This document shows, one piece after another, positions 38,661 to 46,916 of a stretch of DNA of 64,000 bases. Within the stretch, counting starts at the first letter, position 1; every line of letters starts with the position of its first letter. Both the position numbers and the translations under genes were made by a program. The DNA comes from Burkholderiales bacterium 8X (GTDB lineage Bacteria; Pseudomonadota; Gammaproteobacteria; Burkholderiales; Burkholderiaceae_C). The notes under the pieces are model-generated. The model made no database searches. It had not been told where the DNA came from and saw only the letters and a list, made by a program, of their open reading frames with translations. Location of the stretch: NCBI GenBank assembly GCA_902506565.1, contig LR732703.1, positions 4,078,709 through 4,142,708 on the forward strand. The letters run 5' to 3'.

Positions 38661-39719
38661 ATGAACGGGCGGCAGGCAGCGGACGCATCGCCACGCATGG
38701 CGAACGCTGCGGTGGCGACGGCGACGGCGACGGCTGCGGCCGCGCCCGCGAAGCGCCTGGCGCTCGCCGTCGGCGATCCAAATGGCATCGGACCCGAGAT
38801 CGCGCTCAAGGCATTGGCCGCGCTCGATGCGAACGACCGTAGCCGGATTCGACTCTTCGGTCCGACCGCGGTGGTCGAGGCGACCGCTCGGCAGCTCGGC
38901 ATGACCGACCTGCTCGCCGACATCACGCTCAGCCCGGCCGGCGACATGGCCCCTGGCGCTCACGTGCCGGGCCGCATTTCCGCCGCCGCAGGCGAATCGG
39001 CAATCGCCTCCGCCACCGCGGCCATCGAAGCCTGCCGCCGCGGCGAGGTCGACGCGGTCGTCGCCTGCCCGCACCACGAGACCGCCATTCACCAGGCGGG
39101 CATCGCCTTCAGCGGCTATCCGTCGCTGGTCGCGCGGATCTGCGGAATGCCGGAGGACCGCGTGTTCCTGATGCTGGTCGGCGGCGGTCTTCGCATCGTG
39201 CATGTCACGCTGCATGAAAGCGTGCGTTCGGCGCTCGACCGCATCACGCCCGATCTGATTGGCGCGGCCGTTCGCGCCGGTGCGCGCGCTTGCGCACTGC
39301 TGGGCATCGCGCAGCCGTCGATCGGGCTCTTCGGCATCAACCCGCATGCTTCCGAAGGCGGCTTGTTCGGGCCGGACGACGAGGCGCTGGCGGTACCCGC
39401 GGCCGCCGCCTTGCGGGCCGAGGGCCTCCATGTGGACGGCCCGATCGGCGCCGACCTGCTGCTGGCCGCCCGCAAGCACGATCTCTATGTCGCGATGCTG
39501 CACGACCAGGGCCACATCCCGATCAAGCTGCTGGCGCCGAACGCCGCGAGCGCCTTGAGCATCGGCGCCGACGTGCTGCTGTCGAGCGTCGGCCACGGCA
39601 GCGCTATGGACATCGCGGGCCAGGGCATCGCTGACGCCGGCGCGGTGATCCGGACCATCGGGATGCTGTCCGGCATGCAGCCGGCGGCGCACCGCGAACC
39701 GACGGAAAGCCCCACATGA
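38661..39719 (+). CDS. tphB: 1,2-dihydroxy-3,5-cyclohexadiene-1,4-dicarboxylate dehydrogenase TphB (PdxA family)
   Basis: A 352-residue NAD-dependent, metal-dependent dehydrogenase that oxidises and decarboxylates the terephthalate dihydrodiol to protocatechuate. It belongs to the PdxA fold: LALAVGDPNGIGPEIALKAL, ACPHHETAIHQAGIAFSGYPSL, the metal His in HVTLHESVR, FGINPHASEGGLFG and HDQGHIPIKLL. An Ala/Thr-rich lead of about 30 residues is absent from the E6 enzyme (315). Starts are uncertain: GTG at 38643 overlapping tphA3 as GTGA, ATG at 38661 (used here) or ATG at 38697. Automatic tools would call it pdxA, but gene order argues for TphB. Confidence 0.9.
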   Translation: MNGRQAADASPRMANAAVATATATAAAAPAKRLALAVGDPNGIGPEIALKALAALDANDRSRIRLFGPTAVVEATARQLGMTDLLADITLSPAGDMAPGAHVPGRISAAAGESAIASATAAIEACRRGEVDAVVACPHHETAIHQAGIAFSGYPSLVARICGMPEDRVFLMLVGGGLRIVHVTLHESVRSALDRITPDLIGAAVRAGARACALLGIAQPSIGLFGINPHASEGGLFGPDDEALAVPAAAALRAEGLHVDGPIGADLLLAARKHDLYVAMLHDQGHIPIKLLAPNAASALSIGADVLLSSVGHGSAMDIAGQGIADAGAVIRTIGMLSGMQPAAHREPTESPT

Positions 39720-40753
39720 ACCACCAGATTGCGATCGCCGGCAGCGATGTCGCCTTCGCCTGCCACGGAGGCGAATCGGTGCTAGATGCCGCGCTTCGGA
39801 GCGGCATCGAGCTGCCCTACTCCTGCCGCAAGGGCGTCTGCGGCAACTGCGCCGGGCGCGTCGAGCAAGGCGAAGTCGCGGGCATCGGCAACGCCGCCAT
39901 CCGCAACGAGACCTGTGCCCCGGACCAGGTGCTGTTCTGCCTGTGCGCTCCGCAAGGCGATCTCACGATCGCGCCGTCATCCTGGCATCGCATCGATCCC
40001 GGCGCGCGCAAGCGCTTCACGGCCAAGGTGTTTCGCAACCAGCTCGCAGCGCCCGACGTGTCGGTGCTCCAGCTGCGCCTTCCTGCCGGGCAGAGGGCCA
40101 AGTTCCAGGCCGGGCAATACCTGCAGCTGGCGGTCGGGGATGGCAGCACGCGCAGCTATTCGATGGCGAACCCGCCGCACGAGAGCGACGGCCTGACCCT
40201 GCACATCCGGCACGTGCCGGGCGGCGCCTTCAGCGCGCGCGTGCCGAGCCTGCAACCGGGCGAGACGATCGAGCTCGAGCTGCCCTTCGGCGCGGTCGCG
40301 CTCGACCCCGATTCGACCCGGCCGATCGTCTTCGTCGCCGGCGGCACCGGGTTTGCGCCGGTCAAGTCGATCCTGGACGACATGGCGAAAAAGAAGGTGC
40401 AGCGCCCGATCACCCTGATCTGGGGCGCCCGCAAGGCCGAAGGCATCTACCTGCGGGCGGCCGTTGCCAAGTGGCAGAAGCAGTGGCCCGACTTCCGCTT
40501 CATCGCCGCCCTGAGCGAAGAGACCGAGGCCGCGCCGGAAGCCGGAGCTTTCGCGGGCAGGGTCGACGAAGCACTCGTCGAACATTGCCCGCGACTGGAG
40601 GACGCCGAACTCTATGGCTGCGGCTCGCCCGGCATGGTGAGCGCGGTGCGCAACGTAGCCGAGAAGCGCTGCGGGCTCGATCCGAAGCGCTTTCACGCGG
40701 ACGTGTTCGTGGACGGGCCCGCGTCCGGGCCACCGCCTTCCGGCACGGCCTAG
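39716..40753 (+). CDS. tphA1: Terephthalate 1,2-dioxygenase, reductase component
   Basis: A 345-residue class IB oxygenase reductase. The N-terminal plant-type ferredoxin domain carries C37, C42 and C45 (SCRKGVCGNC) and a further Cys in FCLC; the flavin domain shows RSYSMANPP (FAD) and the NAD domain GGTGFAPVKS, with a CGSPGMV end motif. It transfers electrons from NAD(P)H to the TphA2A3 oxygenase. ATG overlaps the tphB stop as ATGA. Length and sequence are close to TphA1 of Comamonas sp. E6 (336). Confidence 0.92.
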   Translation: MNHQIAIAGSDVAFACHGGESVLDAALRSGIELPYSCRKGVCGNCAGRVEQGEVAGIGNAAIRNETCAPDQVLFCLCAPQGDLTIAPSSWHRIDPGARKRFTAKVFRNQLAAPDVSVLQLRLPAGQRAKFQAGQYLQLAVGDGSTRSYSMANPPHESDGLTLHIRHVPGGAFSARVPSLQPGETIELELPFGAVALDPDSTRPIVFVAGGTGFAPVKSILDDMAKKKVQRPITLIWGARKAEGIYLRAAVAKWQKQWPDFRFIAALSEETEAAPEAGAFAGRVDEALVEHCPRLEDAELYGCGSPGMVSAVRNVAEKRCGLDPKRFHADVFVDGPASGPPPSGTA

Positions 40754-40804
40754 CCGATCCGCGCAGGACATCGAAAAACCAAGAACCAGAACGGAGACAG
40801 CAGG

Positions 40805-42586
40805 ATGAAACCAGAGGCCGAGGCGCCCCATTCGAACGACAGGGCCGGCAGCAATGCCCAAGCCGCACCGACCGCCGCCCGGCGGCTGCTCGAAGAAGCG
40901 GCCCGGCTCGGCGTCGAGCACATCTTCACCAACCTCGGCAGCGACCATCCGGCCTTCATCGAGGCTTTCGCCGAGATCGAGCGCGACGGCGGATCGATGC
41001 CCCGCGTCGTGGTCTGCCCGCACGAGATGACGGCGCTCAGCGCGGCGCATGGCTTCGCGATGCGGACCCGCCGTGCGCAGATGGTGCTGGTGCATGTCGA
41101 CGTCGGCACGCAGAACCTGGGCTGCAGCATCCACAACGCGGCGCGCGGGCGGGTGCCGGCGATCATCGTGGCGGGGCTGTCGCCGGTCAGCACCCGGGGC
41201 GACCGCATCGGCTCCCGAACCGAGTTCATCCACTACACGCAGGACACCAGCCGGCAGCACGAGATCGGTGGCGCCTACATGAAGTGGTCGTATGAGATCC
41301 GGGCGCCCGAGATGATCGACCAGGTGCTGCGGCGGGCCGCGCAGCTGGCGCATGCCGTGCCCGAGGGACCCGTCTACCTGACCGGCGGGCGCGAGATGTG
41401 GGAAGAGCCGGCCGACGGCCCCGTGCAGGACGATCGGCATTGGCCGGCGAGCCGGCTCGGCGGATTGCCGCCCGGCGCCGCGGACGAGCTGTGCGCGGCG
41501 CTGGCTGCGTCGCGCAAGCCGCTGGTCATCACCAGCTACCTGGGGCGCGAGCCCGTATCGGTCGAGTTGCTGCGAACCTTGTCCGAGCGCTACGGCATCG
41601 CGGTCTGCGAACTCAATCCGCAGTACCTCAATTTTCCGGGGCGGCATCCGCATCACGTCGGCTATCGACGCAACACGCTGGTCGGCGAGGCCGACCTGAT
41701 CCTGATGCTGGACGTGGACGTGCCCTGGATCGTGTCGAAGGCATCGCCTGCGGCCGGCGCGCGACTCTTCCACATGGACTGCGATCCGCTCAAGCAGGAC
41801 CTGGGCTTCTGGCACTTCCCGGCCGAATCGTCCTGGCAGGCCGACAGCCGCCTGGCACTCGAACAGCTGTTGGCGGTCGCCGGTTCGACGCCGTCCGAAG
41901 GCCCGGTTGCCGACGACGAAGGCCGGAACGAGAGAACGCGTTGGATCGCCGAGGCACGCAGCCGCCTCGCGCTGCCCGACATGCCGAAGCCCTCCGGCGA
42001 CGCCATCGACGTGCAGCAGTTGAGCACCGCGATCGCCTCTTTGGTCAACGAGAAAACCATCATCGTGTTCGAGGAACCGACCGCCACCGAGCGGCTCTTG
42101 TCGACGCTGCAGATGGAGCGGCCCGGCAGCTACTACGCGAACGGCGGCAGCGGCCTCGGCTGGAGCATCAACGCCGCAATAGGACTCAAGCTGGCCGCGC
42201 CGGACAGCGAGGTCATCACCCTGGTCGGCGACGGCAGCTACATCTTCGGCGTACCGAGCAGCACCTACTGGGTCGCCGAAACCTACGGCGCGCCGCAGCT
42301 CACGATCATCTTCAACAACGGCGGCTGGAATGCGCCCAAGGTGTCGTCTCTGCTGGTGCATCCCGAAGGCACGGCCAAGCAGGACGACCGCTACTGGATC
42401 ACGATGAGCGCGCGCGCCCGGCTTGCGGACATCGCTGCCGCGGCGAGCGGCGCCGCGGCATTTCGCGTCGAGGCGCATTCGCAGCTCGCATCGACCCTGG
42501 AGGAGGCACTCGGCATCGTCCGCGGCGGCCGGAGCGCGGTCGTGGAAGTGATGACGCTGCCGATCTCGGCGCAGAAGCTGGGCTGA
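40805..42586 (+). CDS. Thiamine-diphosphate-dependent enzyme (acetolactate synthase/benzoylformate decarboxylase superfamily)
   Basis: A 593-residue three-domain ThDP enzyme. The cofactor-activating Glu is in CPHEMTALSAAHGFAM, the central domain has ITSYLGREP, and the ThDP-Mg motif VGDGSYIFGVPSS is followed by NNGGWN at the expected 25-30 residue spacing. The catalytic His pair of decarboxylases is not evident near the N-terminus. The substrate is not deducible. It starts 51 bp after tphA1 with GGAGACAGCAGG before the ATG, so it is probably in the tph transcript; it is not part of the classical tph operon. A 2-oxoacid or aromatic ketoacid lyase role is possible (inference). Confidence 0.8.
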   Translation: MKPEAEAPHSNDRAGSNAQAAPTAARRLLEEAARLGVEHIFTNLGSDHPAFIEAFAEIERDGGSMPRVVVCPHEMTALSAAHGFAMRTRRAQMVLVHVDVGTQNLGCSIHNAARGRVPAIIVAGLSPVSTRGDRIGSRTEFIHYTQDTSRQHEIGGAYMKWSYEIRAPEMIDQVLRRAAQLAHAVPEGPVYLTGGREMWEEPADGPVQDDRHWPASRLGGLPPGAADELCAALAASRKPLVITSYLGREPVSVELLRTLSERYGIAVCELNPQYLNFPGRHPHHVGYRRNTLVGEADLILMLDVDVPWIVSKASPAAGARLFHMDCDPLKQDLGFWHFPAESSWQADSRLALEQLLAVAGSTPSEGPVADDEGRNERTRWIAEARSRLALPDMPKPSGDAIDVQQLSTAIASLVNEKTIIVFEEPTATERLLSTLQMERPGSYYANGGSGLGWSINAAIGLKLAAPDSEVITLVGDGSYIFGVPSSTYWVAETYGAPQLTIIFNNGGWNAPKVSSLLVHPEGTAKQDDRYWITMSARARLADIAAAASGAAAFRVEAHSQLASTLEEALGIVRGGRSAVVEVMTLPISAQKLG

Positions 42587-42659
42587 TTTCGAGGCTTTCG
42601 AACCGAGCCTCGCGCCGACAACTTACGACAGAACGACAGAACGACAGGAGACACGAGAC

Positions 42660-43685
42660 ATGAAGATCGATCGACGAACCGCAACCGCCCGGCTGCTCTC
42701 CGGCGCCGCAGGCCTTGGCACGTTCGGCTCCGCCGGCTTGTTCGGGGGGTTGGCGCAAGCGCAAGCGCAGGCCAGCTCCGCCGCCGCTCGCTATCCGGAC
42801 AAGCCGATCCGCTTCATCGTCAACTTCCCGGCCGGAGGCACCGTCGACGTGATGGCCCGCACCGTCGGGCAGAAACTCGGCGAGAAGTGGGGCCAGTCGG
42901 TGATCGTCGAGAACCGGCCGGGCGCCGGCGGCAACATCGGCACCCAGGCCGTGGCCACCGCCGACCCCGACGGCTACACGCTGCTGGTGTCGCCGCCGGG
43001 GCCGCTCTCGATCAATCAGAACCTGTACCGCAACCTGCCCTTCGATCCGCAGAAGCTTCGATCGGTGATCCTGCTCGCGAGCGTGCCGAACGTGATCACC
43101 GCTCGACCGGACCTGCCCGCGGGCTCGGTCAAGGAACTGATCGCCTACGCCAAGGCGAACCCCGGCAAGGTGACGTATGCATCGCAAGGCAACGGATCGA
43201 CCTCGCACCTGACCGGGCAGATGTTCGCGACCATGACCGGCACCGAGATGGTCCACGTGCCGTTCAAGGGCGAAGGGCCGGCGCTGAACGAATTGCTGGC
43301 CGGCCGGGTCGACCTGTTCTTCGGCAACATCTCCGCGGTGCTCAAGTTCCGCCAGGACCAGAAGGTCAAGCTGCTGGGCAGCGCCTCGGTCAAGCGCAGC
43401 ATCATGGCGCCCGACGTCGCAACCGTGGCGGAAGGCGGACTGCCCGACTTCCATTCGGCGGCCTGGTTCGCCATGGCCGCACCCGCCGGAACGCCCGAGC
43501 CGATCGTGCGCAAGCTCAACGCGGCGGTCGCCGAGATCCTGACGCAGGCGGACGTCCGGGAGAAGTTCGGCGCGCTCGGCGGCGAAGTGGTCGGTGGATC
43601 ACCGCAGGAGATGGACGCCTTCGTGCAAGCCGAGCGCGAGCGCTGGAAGAAGGTGATCGCCAGCGCGAACGTGACGCTGGACTGA
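42660..43685 (+). CDS. Bug/TctC-family periplasmic receptor, second in the tph region
   Basis: A 341-residue receptor. The long N-terminal segment starts MKIDRRTATARLL and ends near AQAQAQA; the twin Arg suggests Tat export, as in some Bug proteins, though the motif is not ideal. Mature features are YPDKPIRFIVNFPAGGTVD, RPGAGGNIGTQ, PDGYTLLVSPP and HVPFKGEGPAL. It resembles TphC more than the Bug protein at 25.8 kb (SPPGPLSINQNLY matches SPPAPIAINQHLY in spirit), so it may bind a related carboxylate. It lies 73 bp after the ThDP gene. Its ligand is unknown. Confidence 0.87.
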   Translation: MKIDRRTATARLLSGAAGLGTFGSAGLFGGLAQAQAQASSAAARYPDKPIRFIVNFPAGGTVDVMARTVGQKLGEKWGQSVIVENRPGAGGNIGTQAVATADPDGYTLLVSPPGPLSINQNLYRNLPFDPQKLRSVILLASVPNVITARPDLPAGSVKELIAYAKANPGKVTYASQGNGSTSHLTGQMFATMTGTEMVHVPFKGEGPALNELLAGRVDLFFGNISAVLKFRQDQKVKLLGSASVKRSIMAPDVATVAEGGLPDFHSAAWFAMAAPAGTPEPIVRKLNAAVAEILTQADVREKFGALGGEVVGGSPQEMDAFVQAERERWKKVIASANVTLD

Positions 43686-43692
43686 AGCCGTC

Positions 43693-43710
43693 GGGGCGCA
43701 ACGGCGCCCC
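43693..43710. terminator. Stem-loop between convergent genes
   Basis: GGGGCGC-AACG-GCGCCCC, a perfect 7-bp stem with a 4-nt loop, lies in the 35-bp gap between the Bug gene and the DUF3025 gene. No T-run follows on either strand, so intrinsic termination is doubtful. Confidence 0.35.
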
Positions 43711-43720
43711 GCCCCTCTGC

Positions 43721-44560
43721 CTAGTCCTGCGGACGGCCCTTGCGCGCGGCGCGAAAGACAGCCGGGTCGGCGTAGAACGCGGGCGATTCGTTCGGCTCCC
43801 ACCAGCCCGGCACGCCGAGTACCGGCAAGGGCACGAAGGGCTTCTTGGCCAGGTGCCGCGGGTCGAGGGCCCGCGCGATCGCTTCGTCGTCGACCGCGAT
43901 CGACCGGCTGCCCATTCCTTCGATCGGCGGTGCCATCAGCACATGAGCGGTCAAGGCCTTGCGCGGCCGTTGAAGCTTCTCGAGCAGCGCATGCCCGAAC
44001 ACCAGCAGCCGCGCCTCGCGCCAGGCGGCGCGCTCGGCGACGAAGAGGCGCTGCCAATCGCGCGCGAGCATGGCGGACCAGATCGAGGGCGGCGCATCCA
44101 GCACGGCCCCGTTCTCGTCGAACAAGGTCAGCGCATCGCGCAGCGGGCCTCGGGTTCCGCCGATGCCAGCGGACTCGATGGCAGCCGCCTGCAAGGCATT
44201 GAGACGCTGCTTGGCGAGCGGGAACCGCAGCCAGACGAGGCCGTTGAAGAAGTCGTGCAGGTTGTCGCGGGTCGGCACCCGGGCGGTGCGATGGACGAAG
44301 GCCTCGTAGGCCTCACCCGCGGGGGCTTCATCGGCAGGAACGAAGCGGAGCCTGCCGGCCTCGAGCACCGGCGCTGCGCTCGATGCCACCGTGCCCTCCA
44401 GTCCGGCGGCGGCCTGGTCGAGCAGTCGGAAGACGCTCGAAACCGCATCCAGCTCGGCCTGCCGCCCGGCTTCGCGCGCCACGCACAGGCCGATCCCCGC
44501 ATAAGGCACCAGCCACGGCGCCGGCGACGCGAACGTTTCCGGCGCCGGGCAGCCGATCAC
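43721..44560 (-). CDS. DUF3025 domain-containing protein
   Basis: A 279-residue cytoplasmic protein of the DUF3025 family. The most family-like segment is RDNLHDFFNGLVWLRFPLAKQRLN (shown here as NLHDFFNGLVW plus FPLAK), followed by SAGIGGTRGPLRDALTLFDE and a conserved WWEPNE near the C-terminus. No reaction is known. It overlaps the end of the NYN-domain gene by 4 bp (ATGA) and is therefore the last member of a pyrC - NYN - DUF3025 unit. Confidence 0.82.
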   Translation of the reverse strand: MIGCPAPETFASPAPWLVPYAGIGLCVAREAGRQAELDAVSSVFRLLDQAAAGLEGTVASSAAPVLEAGRLRFVPADEAPAGEAYEAFVHRTARVPTRDNLHDFFNGLVWLRFPLAKQRLNALQAAAIESAGIGGTRGPLRDALTLFDENGAVLDAPPSIWSAMLARDWQRLFVAERAAWREARLLVFGHALLEKLQRPRKALTAHVLMAPPIEGMGSRSIAVDDEAIARALDPRHLAKKPFVPLPVLGVPGWWEPNESPAFYADPAVFRAARKGRPQD

Positions 44561-45321
44561 GCCGTCATCGGCCCGACGTATTGCACCTTGTGCGGCTTCT
44601 GCTGCGGGCTGAGCTCGAACAGCTCGGGATGCTTCTTGAAGAGCTTGAGCGAACTGGCGCTCTTGCCCAGCAGCTTTTCGGCGCGCAGTTGCTCGGCCGC
44701 CTGGTTCAGCTCCATCTTGCCGCCCCCGGCGAGTTCGGGAATCGCTTCGAGGATGCGCAGCACGTCCTCCGGCAGCTCGGGTGCCGGCGGCAGGTCGGGC
44801 GCTTTCGAGCGGCGGGTCTTGCGTGCGGCGCGGGGCCGGGGCGCCGCCTGCGCGGCAGGCGCGCGCGGCGCGGCCGCATCGCCCCGATCGGCGGCCGGCC
44901 GATGCGCGAGGTCGATGAACTCGTCATAGACGTCGACCGTGTCGTCGCCGGTCTTGCCGCGCTGGCCGAAGCCGCAGACGCGGCAGCCTTTTTCGCGCAG
45001 GCGGATCACGAGCGGCGCGAAATCCGAGTCGGACGAAACCAGCACCACCAGGTCGGGCCGCTCGGCCACGACGGTGTCGATCGCATCCACCGCGAGCGCG
45101 ATGTCGGTGCTGTTCTTGCCGGCCGAGATGTTGACCATCGGCCGGATCGACAGGCGCTTGAACAAGCCTTGCAGCTTCTGCGCGGTCTCGACGTTGCAAT
45201 AGGCACGGCGCACGTGGATGGCGCCGTGCTGGTCGAGCGTTCGGTGCACGGCCTGCTCGATCACCTCGGCCGACACGTTGTCGGCATCGATCAGCAGCAT
45301 GACGCAGGGTGTGGGTGTCAT
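44557..45321 (-). CDS. NYN-domain putative RNase with C-terminal OST-HTH (LOTUS) domain
   Basis: A 254-residue protein. Residues 1-140 form a NYN (LabA/DUF88) PIN-like nuclease domain with the acidic set in LIDADNVS, NSTDIALAVDAID and SSDSDFAPL. An Ala/Pro/Arg-rich linker (about 145-180) joins a C-terminal OST-HTH winged helix (about 185-250: LPEDVLRILEAIPE, LKLFKKHPELFEL). The pairing of a NYN nuclease with an RNA-binding OST-HTH suggests RNA processing or decay. The ATG at 45321 overlaps the pyrC stop (ATGA); an in-frame start at 45339 is less likely. Confidence 0.83.
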   Translation of the reverse strand: MTPTPCVMLLIDADNVSAEVIEQAVHRTLDQHGAIHVRRAYCNVETAQKLQGLFKRLSIRPMVNISAGKNSTDIALAVDAIDTVVAERPDLVVLVSSDSDFAPLVIRLREKGCRVCGFGQRGKTGDDTVDVYDEFIDLAHRPAADRGDAAAPRAPAAQAAPRPRAARKTRRSKAPDLPPAPELPEDVLRILEAIPELAGGGKMELNQAAEQLRAEKLLGKSASSLKLFKKHPELFELSPQQKPHKVQYVGPMTA

Positions 45322-46379
45322 ATCGGGTCCAGCTTCCATTGCACGGTCTCGCCGCCGCGCAAGGGCTTCAAGGTGGCTTCGCCGTACGGCAGCTCGGCCG
45401 GCAAGGTCCAGCTTTCGCGGCGAAGGGTGACGGTGCCGGTGTTGCGGGGCAGCCCGTAGAAGTCGGCGCCATGGAAGCTTGCAAAGCCTTCAAGCCGGTC
45501 GAGCGCGCCGGCGGCATCGAAGGCCTCGGCATACAGCTCCAGCGCGCACAACGCGGTGTAGCAGCCGGCGCAGCCGAGGGCATGCTCCTTGAGATGCGCG
45601 GCATGCGGCGCGCTGTCGGTGCCGAGGAAGAAGCGATCGCTGCCGCTGGTGGCGGCCTCGACCAGGGCGCGCCGGTGGGTTTCGCGCTTGAGCACCGGCA
45701 GGCAGTAGTAGTGCGGCCGGATGCCGCCGGTGAAGATGGCGTTGCGGTTGTAGAGCAGGTGGTGCGCGGTGATCGTGGCTGCGGTGAATCGGTCGGCGCT
45801 CCGGACATAGTCGGCGCCCTCCTTGGTGGTGAGGTGCTCGAACACGATCTTGAGCTCGGGGAAGTCGCGCCGGAGCGGGATCATCACCCGGTCGACGAAG
45901 ACCGCCTCGCGGTCGAACAGGTCGACCTCCGGATCGGTGACCTCGCCATGCACCAGCAGCAGGAGGCCGTGCTTCTGCATGGCTTCGAGGGTCGGATAGA
46001 CCTTGCGGATGTCGGTCACGCCGGCGTCGCTGTTGGTGGTGGCGCCGGCCGGGTACAGCTTCACCGCGCGGATGCCGGCGGAAGCGGCGGCTTCGATCTC
46101 GTCCGGCGGCAGGTTGTCGGTCAGGTAGAGCGACATCACCGGTTCGAAGGCAAGGCCTTCGGGAACGGCATCGAGGATGCGCTGGCGGTAGTCGATTGCG
46201 GCGCCGGTGGTGGTCACCGGCGGGCGCAGGTTCGGCATGATCAATGCGCGGGCGAACTGCCGGGCCGAATGCGGCACCACGGTGTCGAGCGCGTCGCCGT
46301 CGCGCACATGAAGATGCCAGTCGTCGGGGCGGACGAGGGTCAGGGTGGCGGGTGCCTGGGATGCGTCGTTGCTGTGCAT
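45318..46379 (-). CDS. pyrC: Dihydroorotase PyrC
   Basis: A 353-residue class II dihydroorotase of pyrimidine synthesis. Zinc ligands and catalysts are in DDWHLHVRDG, the Lys that becomes carboxylated is in VKLYPAGATTN, further His residues are in LLVHGEVTD and FEHLTTKEG, and the catalytic Asp is in FLGTDSAPHA. Length is close to E. coli PyrC (348). The ATG at 46379 with GGGAGA upstream was chosen over an in-frame start at 46418. It is divergent from the RadC-type gene and heads the pyrC - NYN - DUF3025 unit. Confidence 0.94.
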   Translation of the reverse strand: MHSNDASQAPATLTLVRPDDWHLHVRDGDALDTVVPHSARQFARALIMPNLRPPVTTTGAAIDYRQRILDAVPEGLAFEPVMSLYLTDNLPPDEIEAAASAGIRAVKLYPAGATTNSDAGVTDIRKVYPTLEAMQKHGLLLLVHGEVTDPEVDLFDREAVFVDRVMIPLRRDFPELKIVFEHLTTKEGADYVRSADRFTAATITAHHLLYNRNAIFTGGIRPHYYCLPVLKRETHRRALVEAATSGSDRFFLGTDSAPHAAHLKEHALGCAGCYTALCALELYAEAFDAAGALDRLEGFASFHGADFYGLPRNTGTVTLRRESWTLPAELPYGEATLKPLRGGETVQWKLDPI

Positions 46380-46456
46380 CGCGGCATTCTCCCATCGCGT
46401 TGCTGAGCTGGACGCCACGGCATGCGCCGGAGCGATGCCGCGCTACCATCCGCTGC

Positions 46457-46894
46457 ATGGCCTACCTCAGGGAAATGAAAGTGACCTTCACCCACAAGCG
46501 GGTGGACGACGACCTTTTGAACCGGCCGATCGAAAGCCCCGCGCAGGTCTTCGAACTGTTCAAGCACATGCAGGACGAAACCAAGGAGAAGGTGGTCGTG
46601 CTGCACCTCAACCCGCAACTCGAAGTGCTCTCGTACGAGGTGGCGTCCATCGGCTCGGGCAGCAAGGCCTTGCTCGAACCGGTCGAGATCTTCCGCAATG
46701 CGATGCTCGCTCGGGCGTCTTCGCTGATCGTGGTGCACAACCATCCATCGGGGCACAGCCGACCTTCGCAGGCCGACATCGATGTCGCGCACCGGATGCA
46801 TCAGCTCGGCACGCTGCATGGCATGGCACTGCAGGACTTCATCATCATCGGCGACGGCGAATTCCACAGCTTCAAGCAACAGGGCGTCTTCTAG
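46457..46894 (+). CDS. RadC-type JAB/MPN-domain protein (short form)
   Basis: A 145-residue protein carrying only the JAB1/MPN domain of the RadC/YeeS family, without the N-terminal helix-hairpin-helix of full RadC. The zinc motif is VVHNHPSGHSRPSQADID, the canonical HxHPSGxxxPSxxD. RadC proteins have no firmly established reaction, though short forms often ride on mobile elements; here the context is ordinary chromosome. ATG at 46457. It is followed after 22 bp by the acyl-CoA synthetase gene. Confidence 0.85.
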   Translation: MAYLREMKVTFTHKRVDDDLLNRPIESPAQVFELFKHMQDETKEKVVVLHLNPQLEVLSYEVASIGSGSKALLEPVEIFRNAMLARASSLIVVHNHPSGHSRPSQADIDVAHRMHQLGTLHGMALQDFIIIGDGEFHSFKQQGVF

Positions 46895-46916
46895 CAGGAA
46901 GGCGCGCAGGAGCAAC

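Noticed and set aside
38661..39719. PdxA of vitamin B6 synthesis
   Set aside because: Fold is PdxA-like, but the gene lies inside the tph operon between tphA3 and tphA1 and matches TphB in sequence segments I recall.
44557..45321. LabA-like NYN protein as a clock partner of the KaiC-like protein
   Set aside because: The genes are 29 kb apart, have different neighbours, and the OST-HTH domain is not part of LabA.
46457..46894. Marker of a genomic island because of the short RadC-type protein
   Set aside because: Neighbours are core genes with the same base composition and no att-like repeats.
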